Origin: Stenotrophomonas raiganjensis (SeqCode) | GTDB taxonomy: Bacteria > Pseudomonadota > Gammaproteobacteria > Xanthomonadales > Xanthomonadaceae | Length of the DNA: 64,000 bases | Direction: 5' to 3' | NCBI RefSeq assembly: GCF_030658505.1 | Contig: NZ_JAUTXR010000140.1 | Span: forward strand, 41,668 to 105,667 | Shown: piece after piece, positions 53,215 to 61,372 of the stretch | Position numbering within the stretch: position 1 is the first letter of the stretch | Layout: each line of letters starts with the position of its first letter | Translations under genes and position numbers: made by a program | The notes under the pieces: generated by a model | The model's input: the letters and a program-made list of their open reading frames with translations, nothing else | Databases searched by the model: none | What the model was told of the DNA's origin: nothing

Positions 53215-55104
53215 ATGACCGATTGGTCCCTCGACCAAGCCCGCAAGACCTACTCGATCCCGCATTGGGCGGACGGTTACTTCGACGTGGATCAGGCCGG
53301 GCACATGGTGGTGAGACCGACCGGGGCGGACGGCCCGGTGGTGTCGCTGCCCAAGGTGGTCGATGCGGCGCGCGCGGCGGGCGCCAAGCTGCCGCTGCTG
53401 GTGCGCTTCCCGGACATCCTCGGCCAGCGCCTGGGCAAGCTGCAGGCGGCCTTCGCCCAGGCCCAGCAGGACTGGGAGTACAGCGGCGGCTACACCGCCG
53501 TGTACCCGATCAAGGTCAACCAGACCCGCGGCGTGGCCGGCACCCTGGCCAGCCACCACGGCGAAGGCTTCGGCCTGGAAGCGGGCAGCAAGCCCGAGCT
53601 GATGGCCGTGCTGGCGCTGTCGCGCCCGGGTGGCCTGATCGTCTGCAACGGTTACAAGGACCGCGAGTACATCCGCCTGGCCCTGATCGGCCGCAAGCTG
53701 GGCCTGCAGACCTTCATCGTCATCGAGAAGCCGTCCGAGCTGAAGCTGGTGCTGGAAGAGTCCAAGGCGCTGGACGTGAAGCCGGGCCTGGGCGTGCGCA
53801 TGCGCCTGGCCTCGCTGGGCGCCGGCAAGTGGCAGAACAGCGGTGGCGACAAGGCCAAGTTCGGCCTGTCGCCGCGCCAGCTGCTGGACCTGTGGAAGTC
53901 GCTGCGTGACACCGAGTACGCCGACTGCCTGAACCTGCTGCACTTCCACATGGGCTCGCAGATCTCCAACGTGCGCGACATCGCCAACGGCATGCGCGAA
54001 GCCACCCGCTACTTCGTGGAGCTGTCGCGCCTGGGCGCGAAGATCACCCACGTCGATGTGGGCGGCGGCCTGGGCGTGGACTACGAAGGCACCCGTTCGC
54101 GCAGCTTCTGCTCGATCAACTACGGCCTGCATTCCTACGCCAGCAACATCGTGCAGCCGCTGGCCAATGCCTGCGAAGAGTTCGGCCTGACCCCGCCGCG
54201 CATCGTCACCGAGTGCGGCCGCGCGATGACCGCGCACCACGCGGTGCTGATCGCCAACGTGTCGGAAGTGGAAGAGGCGCAGGAAGGCCGCGTGCCGGAC
54301 CAGCACGACGACGAGCCGGCAGCGATCCGCCACCTGCGCGAGATCCACGACGAGCTGGATGTGCGCCCGGCGGTGGAGCTGTTCCAGGAAGCGCAGCATT
54401 TCCATGCCGAAGGCCTGGCCAGCTACGCGCTGGGCCAGATCGACCTGCCGCAGCGTGCGCGCATCGACGATCTGTTCTACGCCATCGCCCACGGCGTGCG
54501 TGCGCGCCTGAGCTATGACGAGAAGAGCCATCGCCCGGTGCTGGACGAACTGAACGAGCGCCTGGTCGACAAGTACTTCGTCAACTTCAGCGTGTTCGAA
54601 TCGATCCCGGACGTGTGGGCGATCGACCAGGTGTTCCCGATCGTGCCGATCGAATGCCTGGACGAAACCCCGGACCGTCGCGGCATCATCGCCGACATGA
54701 CCTGCGACTCGGACGGCATGGTCGAGACCTATGTCGAGAACGAGAGCCTGGACAGCTCGCTGCCGCTGCACAAGATGAAGCCGGGCGAGAGCTACCGCAT
54801 CGGTTTCTTCATGGTCGGCGCCTACCAGGAAATCCTGGGCGACATCCACAACCTGTTCGGCGATACCGACGCGGTGGAAGTGCTGGCCGATGCCGATGGC
54901 TATGCCATTACCCAGCAGCGCCGTGGTGACACCACCGACGTGATGCTGGACTACGTGGGCTACCGCCTGGACGAACTGCGTGCGACCTATGCGCAGCGCG
55001 TGGCCGAGGCGCAGCTGTCGCCGGAGCGCGCGCAGGAGCTGTCGGAAGCACTGGAAGCCGGCCTGACCGGTTACACCTACCTGTCCGACGAACCGCTGGT
55101 CTGA
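53215..55104 (+). CDS. speA: Biosynthetic arginine decarboxylase
   Basis: 629 residues, normal length. PLP Lys100 in YTAVYPIKVNQ, GYKDREYIRLALIGRKLGLQ, DVGGGLGVDYEGT and the C-terminal ECGRAMTAHHAVL with ITQQRRGDT. Converts arginine to agmatine for putrescine synthesis. The upstream in-frame ATG at 53179 lies in the inverted repeat and is less likely. Confidence 0.96.
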   Translation: MTDWSLDQARKTYSIPHWADGYFDVDQAGHMVVRPTGADGPVVSLPKVVDAARAAGAKLPLLVRFPDILGQRLGKLQAAFAQAQQDWEYSGGYTAVYPIKVNQTRGVAGTLASHHGEGFGLEAGSKPELMAVLALSRPGGLIVCNGYKDREYIRLALIGRKLGLQTFIVIEKPSELKLVLEESKALDVKPGLGVRMRLASLGAGKWQNSGGDKAKFGLSPRQLLDLWKSLRDTEYADCLNLLHFHMGSQISNVRDIANGMREATRYFVELSRLGAKITHVDVGGGLGVDYEGTRSRSFCSINYGLHSYASNIVQPLANACEEFGLTPPRIVTECGRAMTAHHAVLIANVSEVEEAQEGRVPDQHDDEPAAIRHLREIHDELDVRPAVELFQEAQHFHAEGLASYALGQIDLPQRARIDDLFYAIAHGVRARLSYDEKSHRPVLDELNERLVDKYFVNFSVFESIPDVWAIDQVFPIVPIECLDETPDRRGIIADMTCDSDGMVETYVENESLDSSLPLHKMKPGESYRIGFFMVGAYQEILGDIHNLFGDTDAVEVLADADGYAITQQRRGDTTDVMLDYVGYRLDELRATYAQRVAEAQLSPERAQELSEALEAGLTGYTYLSDEPLV

Positions 55105-55109
55105 TGGAC

Positions 55110-55131
55110 GGCGCCGGGCCTGCCCGGCGCC
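55110..55131. terminator. GC-rich hairpin after speA
   Basis: GGCGCCGGGC-CT-GCCCGGCGCC, a near-perfect hairpin 6 nt past the speA stop; no T run, so it may be a REP-type transcript stabiliser rather than a terminator. Confidence 0.55.
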
Positions 55132-55141
55132 ACCATTGCCG

Positions 55142-55462
55142 ATGAGCGCGCGCGCGATCTTCCACCTGTTCCTGCATGCCGCCGTGCCAGCCCTGCTGGC
55201 ATGGCTGTTCTGGCGCAAGCGCTTCGCCTCGGCGTGGTTGCTGATGCTGCTGGGTTGGATCATCGACCTGGACCACCTGCTGGCTGATCCGATCTACGCG
55301 CCGGACCGCTGCAGCATCGGTTTCCATCCGCTGCATACCGCACCGGCCGTTGCGGTGTATGCAGGCCTGTGCGTGCCGAAGAAAACGCGCCTGCTGGGCA
55401 TCGGCTTGATCATCCACATCGCGCTGGACGCGATCGACTGCTGGTGGATGCATCACCGTTGA
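55142..55462 (+). CDS. DUF6122 membrane protein
   Basis: 106 residues, three to four membrane helices, with LFLHAAVPALLAWLFWRKRF, the Asp-rich GWIIDLDHLLADPIY, FHPLHTAP and HIALDAIDCWWMHH: His/Asp pairs reminiscent of membrane metal-dependent hydrolases. Function unknown. Downstream of speA, possibly co-transcribed. Confidence 0.75.
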   Translation: MSARAIFHLFLHAAVPALLAWLFWRKRFASAWLLMLLGWIIDLDHLLADPIYAPDRCSIGFHPLHTAPAVAVYAGLCVPKKTRLLGIGLIIHIALDAIDCWWMHHR

Positions 55463-55478
55463 TGGGGTGACGCGCTGT

Positions 55479-55502
55479 GCAGAGCCGAGCCCATGCTTGG
55501 CG
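55479..55502. repeat. Degenerate SMAG palindrome
   Basis: GCAGAGCCGAGCCCATGCTT, a GTAG-family copy with altered head and one arm mismatch. Confidence 0.5.
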
Positions 55503-55534
55503 CTTGTTCGCGGTGCAGCCCGCGACGCTTGGTG

Positions 55535-56878
55535 TTATGGGGATGCCGCCGTGTCCGTCGGCGCCAGCGGCAGTTCCAGCCGCGCGCGCAACCCCGGATT
55601 CTCGTTCGACAGGCGCAGCGACCCGCCGTGGCTGGCCGCGATGTCCGCGGCAATCGCCAGTCCCAGGCCACTGCCTTCCACCCGTTCATCCAGGCGCACG
55701 CCGCGCTGCAGGACGCTTTCCAGCTTGGCCTTGTCCAGCCCGGGGCCGTCATCGCGTACTTCGATGTGCAGCCGGTCGTTCTGGGCCAGGGCGCGCAGGC
55801 GGACTTCGCTGCGTGCCCACTTGCCGGCGTTGTCCAGCAGGTTGCCGAGCATTTCCTCCAGGTCGGTGCTGGCGCCGGCAAAGGCCAGGCCCGGGGCAAC
55901 ATCCATCTGGAAGCGGATGCGACGGCCGGCATGCACGCGGGTCATTAGCCGGCACAGTGCTTCTGCAGCCGGGGCCACCTCGCTGCGCTGGCGATGGTCC
56001 ACGGCCAGACCGGCGGCCAGATAGCGGTCGATGCTGGCGCGCATGCGTGCGCCCTGCTCGTGCAGGGTGCGGCGCCAGTCGCGGCCTTCGCCCTGCGCTT
56101 CAGCGGCCAGAACGCTCAGCGGCGTCTTCAGTGCATGTGCCAGGTCCTCGGCGCTGCTGCGTGCACGCGCGACCATGCGCCGGTGGTGGTCCAGCAACGC
56201 ATCGAGCTCATCGGCCAGCGGCGCGATTTCCCGGTCCAGCTGGCTGCGGTCGATGCGTTCGGCCTCGCCACGGCGGATGCGTTCCAGCTGCTGGCCCAGC
56301 CCACGCAGCGGGCGCAGGCCGAAGTGCACCTGGCTGGCCAGCACCGCCAGCCAGGCCGCAACCAGGATGCCCAGTGCCAACGCACTGCGCTGGCGGAATG
56401 CGGCGATGTCGGCATCCAGCGCACTGCGGTCATTGGCCACCACGGCCACATAGGTCTGCGCAGCGCGGGGCAGGCGCACCTGCTGCACGCGCGCACGCAG
56501 CGATTGCTGCATCGGTCCGGGCAGGTTGCGCTCGGCCGGGCCCTCGGCGGTGGCGGGCAGGGTCTGGTCCCACAGCGAGCGTGACTGCAGCAGCACCTTG
56601 CCGTGGCTGTCGGCGATCTGCCAGTACGCACCGGAGAACACCCGCTGGAAGCGCGCGTCGTTCGGTTCCTGGCGCAGGCGCAGCTGTCCTTCCGGATCCA
56701 CCTCGGCCTGCGCCAGCAGGGTCAGCATGTCCTGCTGCAGCTCGCCATCCAGGCGATCGCGCGCGCTGCGCTTGAACAATTCGCCCAGCAGGATGCTGGC
56801 CAGTACGGAGACCAGGACCAGGCCGATGCCGGCGACCAGCAGCAGGCGCCGGCGCAGGGACGGTTGACGCGCGCTCAT
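55535..56878 (-). CDS. PhoQ-like sensor histidine kinase
   Basis: 447 residues. Two membrane helices (about 11-35 and 165-185) bracket a periplasmic PhoQ-type sensor; then a HAMP-like linker, the phosphoacceptor His in SSAEDLAHALKTPLSVL, the N box EEMLGNLLDNAGKWA, and G boxes DDGPGLD and GSGLGLAIA. The ATG overlaps the stop of the response regulator (ATGA). Likely senses divalent cations or cationic peptides, by family. Confidence 0.9.
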   Translation of the reverse strand: MSARQPSLRRRLLLVAGIGLVLVSVLASILLGELFKRSARDRLDGELQQDMLTLLAQAEVDPEGQLRLRQEPNDARFQRVFSGAYWQIADSHGKVLLQSRSLWDQTLPATAEGPAERNLPGPMQQSLRARVQQVRLPRAAQTYVAVVANDRSALDADIAAFRQRSALALGILVAAWLAVLASQVHFGLRPLRGLGQQLERIRRGEAERIDRSQLDREIAPLADELDALLDHHRRMVARARSSAEDLAHALKTPLSVLAAEAQGEGRDWRRTLHEQGARMRASIDRYLAAGLAVDHRQRSEVAPAAEALCRLMTRVHAGRRIRFQMDVAPGLAFAGASTDLEEMLGNLLDNAGKWARSEVRLRALAQNDRLHIEVRDDGPGLDKAKLESVLQRGVRLDERVEGSGLGLAIAADIAASHGGSLRLSNENPGLRARLELPLAPTDTAASP

Positions 56879-57534
56879 GCCTCGGCCAGCCGCCAACCCT
56901 GGCCGCGCACGGTATGGATGAGGTCGATGCCCAGCTTGCGGCGCACGCGTCCCATCAGCACATCCAGCGCGTTCGAATCCGGGTCGTAGCCGGCGTCGAA
57001 GACCTGCTCGCCAAGGCGGTCGCGGCTGATCACGCTGCCGGCGTGGTGGATGAAGTAACTCAACACGCGGAACTCCTGCGGGCTCAGCGACAACGCTTGC
57101 CCCTCCAGTTCAAAGCGGCCGGCGTTGACGTCCAGCTGCAGCGGGCCGCAGTGCAGGCGCGGGCTGGCGTGGCCGTGGCTGCGGCGGATCAGTGCGCGCA
57201 GGCGCAGCACCAGTTCATCGGGCTGGAAGGGTTTGGTCAGGTAATCGTCGGCACCGGCATCGAAGCCGGCCAGCTTGTCGTGCCAGCGTCCGCGCGCGGT
57301 CAGCACCAGTACCGGGAAGCTGCGGCCGTTGCCACGCCAGCGCTCGATCACGCTCAGCCCGTCCAGCCCGGGCAGGCCCAGGTCGACGATGGCCGCCTGC
57401 AGGTCCTCGATCTGGCCGATCTCCTCGGCCTGGCGGCCGTCGGCGACCACCTCGACCACGTAGCCGGCCTGCTCCAGCAGGGGCAGCAGGCGCTGTGCCA
57501 GCGCGGCATCGTCTTCGGCCAACAGGATGCGCAT
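56875..57534 (-). CDS. PhoP-like OmpR-family response regulator
   Basis: 219 residues. Receiver with Asp51 in AAIVDLGLPG, Thr in VLVLTARGRW and Lys in DYLTKPFQPDEL; C-terminal winged helix with LSPQEFRVLSYFIHH and LDVLMGRVRRKLG. The partner kinase gene follows; a PepSY gene precedes with a 1-nt overlap. Confidence 0.92.
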   Translation of the reverse strand: MRILLAEDDAALAQRLLPLLEQAGYVVEVVADGRQAEEIGQIEDLQAAIVDLGLPGLDGLSVIERWRGNGRSFPVLVLTARGRWHDKLAGFDAGADDYLTKPFQPDELVLRLRALIRRSHGHASPRLHCGPLQLDVNAGRFELEGQALSLSPQEFRVLSYFIHHAGSVISRDRLGEQVFDAGYDPDSNALDVLMGRVRRKLGIDLIHTVRGQGWRLAEA

Positions 57535-57821
57535 CAGTCGTCCAGTTCCGTCTTCAACAACGTTCCATTCCGCGCATCATAGTCCAGCTCCACCACCACG
57601 CCGTCGCTGCGCAGGATCTCCACTTCGTAGACGCCGTCGTCCAACTCCACTTCCAGCAGCTGCCCGGGGTAGCGCCTGAGCGCGTCGCGCACCACGCTTT
57701 CCAGCGGCACGTAACGGCCCTGCTGCACGGCGCGGCGCGCGACCTGCTGCGCCGGGTCCTGTACGGGCGCGGCGGTCGGGGCATTGGCCAGGGCCAGCAG
57801 CAGGGGCAGGGTGGAGAGCAT
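57534..57821 (-). CDS. Secreted PepSY-domain protein
   Basis: 95 residues with a signal peptide (MLSTLPLLLALANAPTAAPV) and one PepSY domain (VVRDALRRYPGQLLEVELDD, VYEVEILRSDG). PepSY genes often precede PhoPQ-like operons and may modulate periplasmic proteolysis or sensing. First gene of the three-gene operon. Confidence 0.8.
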   Translation of the reverse strand: MLSTLPLLLALANAPTAAPVQDPAQQVARRAVQQGRYVPLESVVRDALRRYPGQLLEVELDDGVYEVEILRSDGVVVELDYDARNGTLLKTELDD

Positions 57822-57871
57822 CGGCGTGCGCAACCAGGCGGAGGGAACAGGCGGGAGTGTGCCTGCGGCGA

Positions 57872-57910
57872 CTAACAGCGGGCTAACAGCGCTGGCTAGG
57901 GGGCTGTTAA
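57872..57910. promoter_or_regulatory. PhoP-box-like tandem half sites
   Basis: CTAACAG occurs at 57872-57878 and 57883-57889, an 11-bp period; on the minus strand it reads CTGTTAG-N4-CTGTTAG, close to the PhoP consensus of two GTTTA half sites 11 bp apart. A CTGTTAA on the plus strand follows at 57904-57910. The sites lie between the PepSY/RR/HK operon and the divergent PepSY gene, suggesting control of both. Confidence 0.6.
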
Positions 57911-57967
57911 TCCTGGCCTGCATCGTGGCGGTGCCGGGATGGTCCGGCCACGAACAGGAGAACCCCC

Positions 57968-58402
57968 ATGTTGAAGTCGCTCACCCTCGCCACTGTGGCC
58001 CTGCTGGCCATCGCACCGGCGGTACAGGCAGCACCGCTGGGCATGGCCCAGGTCGAACAGGCCCTGCGCAAGGCGGGCTACACGCAGATCCACGAGATCG
58101 AACGCGATGACGGCCTGTGGGAAGCCGACGTGAGCCGCGCCGACGGCCGTTTCAGCGAGGTCTACGTAGACCCGAAGACCGGCGAGATCTTCGACGAGCA
58201 CAACGGCCGCGCGCTGCTGGGGGCCGATCAGGTGCTGGCACGGGCACAGGCGCATGGCCTGCGCGAGATCCATTCACTGGAACGTGATGGCGCGACGTGG
58301 TCGCTGGAAGCGCGCAATGCCCGCAACCAGAAGGTGGACGTGCGCCTGAGCGGTTACGACGGTCGCATCCTGCACAGCGAGCGCGATGGCTGGCTGGATT
58401 GA
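57968..58402 (+). CDS. Secreted two-PepSY-domain protein
   Basis: 144 residues with a signal peptide (IAPAVQAAPL). Two PepSY repeats: MAQVEQALRKAGYTQIHEIE to DPKTGEIF, and ADQVLARAQAHGLREIHSLE to GYDGRILHSE. AGGAGAA precedes the ATG. Divergent from the two-component operon and probably its target. Confidence 0.85.
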   Translation: MLKSLTLATVALLAIAPAVQAAPLGMAQVEQALRKAGYTQIHEIERDDGLWEADVSRADGRFSEVYVDPKTGEIFDEHNGRALLGADQVLARAQAHGLREIHSLERDGATWSLEARNARNQKVDVRLSGYDGRILHSERDGWLD

Positions 58403-58412
58403 TTCGCGTGCG

Positions 58413-58476
58413 GGTAGGTGCCGGCCGCTGGCCGGCACACGGGGAGAAAGCGTGTCGACCAAGGTCGACACCTACC
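58413..58476. repeat. Inverted pair of REP palindromes
   Basis: GGTAGGTGCCGGCCGCTGGC (58413 on, to 58440) and GTGTCGACCAAGGTCGACAC (58452 on) followed by CTACC: two hairpins in opposite orientation after the PepSY gene. Confidence 0.8.
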
Positions 58477-58530
58477 AAGCGTACGCAGCGGTAGCGGCTG
58501 TCCTTGGTCGACCCAGGCCCGACGCGGCGC

Positions 58531-59013
58531 TTACCAGCCAAATGGCGGCGGGTAATCCCAATAGCCCGGGCCGCGGCCGTAGTAGCCGCCGTACGGGCCG
58601 AAGAAGCCCGGGCCCTTGCCTTCGCTCACGTGGATGTTGACGTTGACCCCGTGGGTCTTGCCCTCATCGGTGGTGTAGTTCTTGCTGAGGTTGAGCGAGG
58701 CGGCGTTGTAGTGGCTGTTGCCGCCGTTCTTGGAGTAGCCGATGCCGGTGGTGAAGCTGCCGGACACCTTGACCTTGTCGTCGGTCACGTCGGCGATCTT
58801 GGCGTCGTTGTGTACACGCGGGCCGCTCTTGTCGCCGTAGTAGGTGCCCGGCGGGTCCTGCTGCAGGGCCGGGTCGTTCAGATAGCGCATCGGCGCCTGC
58901 GGCAGCGACAGATCCAGACCGGCCGCCTGCGGCGCGGTGGCGCCTGCAGCAGACTGGGCCAGCACGGTTCCTGGCAGGGCCAGGCACAGCAGCAGGGTCA
59001 AGGGGCGGATCAT
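58531..59013 (-). CDS. Secreted hypothetical protein with Gly/Tyr-rich tail
   Basis: 160 residues with a signal peptide (LPGTVLAQS). The centre has alternating short strands (KVKVSGSFTTGIGYSKNGGN, AASLNLSKNY) suggesting a beta-sheet fold; the tail is rich in Gly, Tyr, Phe and Pro (GPGFFGPYGGYYGRGPGYWD). No known family recognised. Confidence 0.7.
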   Translation of the reverse strand: MIRPLTLLLCLALPGTVLAQSAAGATAPQAAGLDLSLPQAPMRYLNDPALQQDPPGTYYGDKSGPRVHNDAKIADVTDDKVKVSGSFTTGIGYSKNGGNSHYNAASLNLSKNYTTDEGKTHGVNVNIHVSEGKGPGFFGPYGGYYGRGPGYWDYPPPFGW

Positions 59014-59111
59014 GACGGCGCTCCAGCGGACAGGTGGCCACGCAACACGCGGCGGTACAAGCCGACGCTAGCAGGGACTGCTTGAATGATGCCTGTCGGC
59101 GCCGGATTGGG

Positions 59112-59137
59112 GTAGAGCCAGGCCATGCCTGGCTGCA
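59112..59137. repeat. SMAG palindrome
   Basis: GTAGAGCCAGGCCATGCCTG, GTAG-headed hairpin with AGCCAGGC/GCCTGGCT arms. Confidence 0.75.
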
Positions 59138-59139
59138 GG

Positions 59140-60348
59140 TCACAACCGCCCGAACCCGAACAGCCCCGCCAGCGGATGCTTGCGCCGCTCGATCCGGGCC
59201 CGCAGCAGCTGCGCGCCGATCATTGAATAGGTGATGCCGTTGCCGCCGTAGGCCATGGCGAAGTGCACCCGTGGCCCCCACTGATCGTGTGGGCCGAAGA
59301 ACGGCAGGCCGTCCGCCGTTTCGGCGAAGGTGCCGGCCCAGGAGAAGGCGGGTATCGGGTCCAGCCGCGGGAACCAGTGCCGCAGCTGCTTCATCAGCTT
59401 GTCGGCCTTGCGCTCTACGCGCCGGTCGCGGCGGGCGGGGATGTCGATGGCGTCATCCAGCCCGCCCACCAGCAGGCGGTGGTCGCCGGTGGCACGCAGG
59501 TACAGGTAGGGGCGCGCGCTCTCCCACACCATGGTGTTGCGCAGCCGGCCCAGCACCTCCGCGTCGATGGGATCGGTGATGAAGGCATAGCTGCTGCGGT
59601 TGCGTGCGACCCGTTGCTTGAGCCAGCGCTGGTTGGCATAGCCCATCGCCAGCACAAGGTGGCGTGCGCGGATGGTGGCACCGTCTTCGGTACGGGCGGT
59701 CACCCCGCGCGCAGTGGCGTCGAGGCTGTGCAGCACCGTGCGGTCATGCACGTGGCCGCCGCGCCGCCGCAGGCGCTGCAGCAGCGCATAGGTCAGCCGA
59801 TAGGGATCGACCCGCGCCGCCTGGCGCGTGAGCAGGGCGCCACCGGCGTCCACGTCGAAGCGTTCCTGCAGTGCCTCCGGGCCCAGCCAGCGTGCATCCA
59901 GGCCGATTCCGCGCCGTGCCTCACCTTCGGCCATCAGGCGCGGCACGTCGCGATGGCGGCTGGCCAGGTACAGGCTGTCCATGCGCTGGAAATCCACATC
60001 CTTCAACCCGCGTGACATGTCGCCCAGGGCCGGAATCGCCTCGGCACAGGCCCGGTAAGCCAGTGCAGCGGCGTCCTCGCCATAGCGCTGGGCCAGTTCC
60101 AGCAGGTGGGTGTCGATCTCGTACTGCAGCAGCGCGGTGCTGGCCGCCGTGCTGCCCCAGCCGATGTCGCGCTGCTCGATCACGGCCACGTCGTGGCCAT
60201 GCCCGGACAGTTCGTCGGCGATCAGCGCCCCGGTGATGCCGCCGCCGACCACCAGCACGTCGCAGCGCAGGTCCTGCTCCAACGGGGGAAAGGCCTGCAG
60301 CAGCCCGTTGCGCACTGCCCACCAGGGGTAGCCACTCTTCAGATCCAT
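59140..60348 (-). CDS. FAD-dependent amine/amino-acid oxidoreductase (DAO family)
   Basis: 402 residues. Dinucleotide-binding motif DVLVVGGGITGALIADELSG, then IEQRDIGWGSTAASTALLQY (the DAO-family FAD contact), and C-terminal WAGTFAETADGLPFFGPHD with AYGGNGITYSMIGAQ. Oxidises an amine or hydroxyl substrate; the actual one is unknown. Starts 11 nt after the lipocalin gene on the same strand, so they form an operon. Confidence 0.88.
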   Translation of the reverse strand: MDLKSGYPWWAVRNGLLQAFPPLEQDLRCDVLVVGGGITGALIADELSGHGHDVAVIEQRDIGWGSTAASTALLQYEIDTHLLELAQRYGEDAAALAYRACAEAIPALGDMSRGLKDVDFQRMDSLYLASRHRDVPRLMAEGEARRGIGLDARWLGPEALQERFDVDAGGALLTRQAARVDPYRLTYALLQRLRRRGGHVHDRTVLHSLDATARGVTARTEDGATIRARHLVLAMGYANQRWLKQRVARNRSSYAFITDPIDAEVLGRLRNTMVWESARPYLYLRATGDHRLLVGGLDDAIDIPARRDRRVERKADKLMKQLRHWFPRLDPIPAFSWAGTFAETADGLPFFGPHDQWGPRVHFAMAYGGNGITYSMIGAQLLRARIERRKHPLAGLFGFGRL

Positions 60349-60359
60349 GCGAGGTGCGC

Positions 60360-60854
60360 TCAGGCGGTGGGACGGCCGGTGTGCGGGGTCTGGATCAGTT
60401 CGCACAGATCGAAGCCCTGCAGGCGGGCCGCCGCCAGATAATGGTCCTGCACGGTGGCGTCCAGCTGCGGTTCGCGGGCCAGCAGCCACAGGTACTTGCG
60501 GTCCGGGCTGCCAACCAGCGACACGCTGTAGTCCGGAGCGACCTGGATCACCCAGTAGTCACCCTTGGCGAACGGCAACCAGCGCAGGCCCTTGGGCAGG
60601 AAGCTCACCTCCAGGCGCGCGCTGTCGTTATCGACGGCGCAGGCCTCGCCGGTGGCTTCCTCGACCTCGCCGTCCATGCGGCAGCGGTTGGTGACGCCGA
60701 CGTTGCCGTTGTCGAGCAGGGTGTAGTGCGCCGACACGTCGGTACAGCCTTCCGGTTCATGGCGCATCGGCAGGCGCGCGATCTCGTACCAGGTGCCCAG
60801 GTAGCGGGGCAGCTTGAGGTCGGTGACGGTCTTCAGCGGCGGGTGCTCGGTCAT
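60360..60854 (-). CDS. Bacterial lipocalin (Blc-like, without lipobox)
   Basis: 164 residues. LPRYLGTWYEIARLPMRHE is the conserved GxW motif; GDYWVIQVAPDYSVSLVG and the C-terminal helix complete the barrel. The start at ATG 60854 gives no signal peptide or lipobox, unlike E. coli Blc; upstream extension is possible but lacks a ribosome site. Probably binds fatty acids or lysophospholipids. Confidence 0.88.
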   Translation of the reverse strand: MTEHPPLKTVTDLKLPRYLGTWYEIARLPMRHEPEGCTDVSAHYTLLDNGNVGVTNRCRMDGEVEEATGEACAVDNDSARLEVSFLPKGLRWLPFAKGDYWVIQVAPDYSVSLVGSPDRKYLWLLAREPQLDATVQDHYLAAARLQGFDLCELIQTPHTGRPTA

Positions 60855-61036
60855 CGGTGGTCGTGGCAGGGGTGGGCCTCCACGATGCCGATGGCCTTGC
60901 CATGGGCGGGTGAAGCCGGGGCGATGGCCGTGTCCAGAACGTTCCGTCGCCCCGGCGGAGCGCCCGTTGTCACCGGCGTGGCGGTATCCTGCTGCCAGCG
61001 CCGTGTTTTCCTGATCCAACCGAGGTGGAGGTGCCG

Positions 61037-61285
61037 ATGTACCAGGTGATCCTGTTGAAGAGTGAATCCGCGTTCGCACGCGAACAGTGGCCGCAGGTCG
61101 ATGACCTGGTCGACTATGAAGGCGTGGCCTACAGCCTGCGTGCCGGCCCGCGCCAGCCGCTGCCGACCGACCACGACTGGCACCCGGTGGCGGTGTATGC
61201 GCCCGATGAGATCACCGAGGAAGAGTTCCAGGACTGGTACGCGCTGCAGCAGCCGGCCGTGGAAGAGCTGCGCCTGAAGTACTGA
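61037..61285 (+). CDS. Small acidic hypothetical protein
   Basis: 82 residues, soluble and acidic (MYQVILLKSESAFAREQWPQ, DEITEEEFQDWYALQQPAVE). GGAGG 6 nt before the ATG. No family recognised. Stands between the lipocalin operon and the channel gene. Confidence 0.65.
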   Translation: MYQVILLKSESAFAREQWPQVDDLVDYEGVAYSLRAGPRQPLPTDHDWHPVAVYAPDEITEEEFQDWYALQQPAVEELRLKY

Positions 61286-61372
61286 TGCGCGACGCTGGCG
61301 GGGGCGCCCATCCGGCCTTGACCGGCTCTGCCGTATAGTCGCGCGCAGGCGCGGTGGTCCGCGCGAACCGGT

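Noticed and set aside
53191..55263. A 690-codon open frame opposite speA
   Set aside because: Same GC-driven antisense openness; the plus strand encodes a complete arginine decarboxylase.
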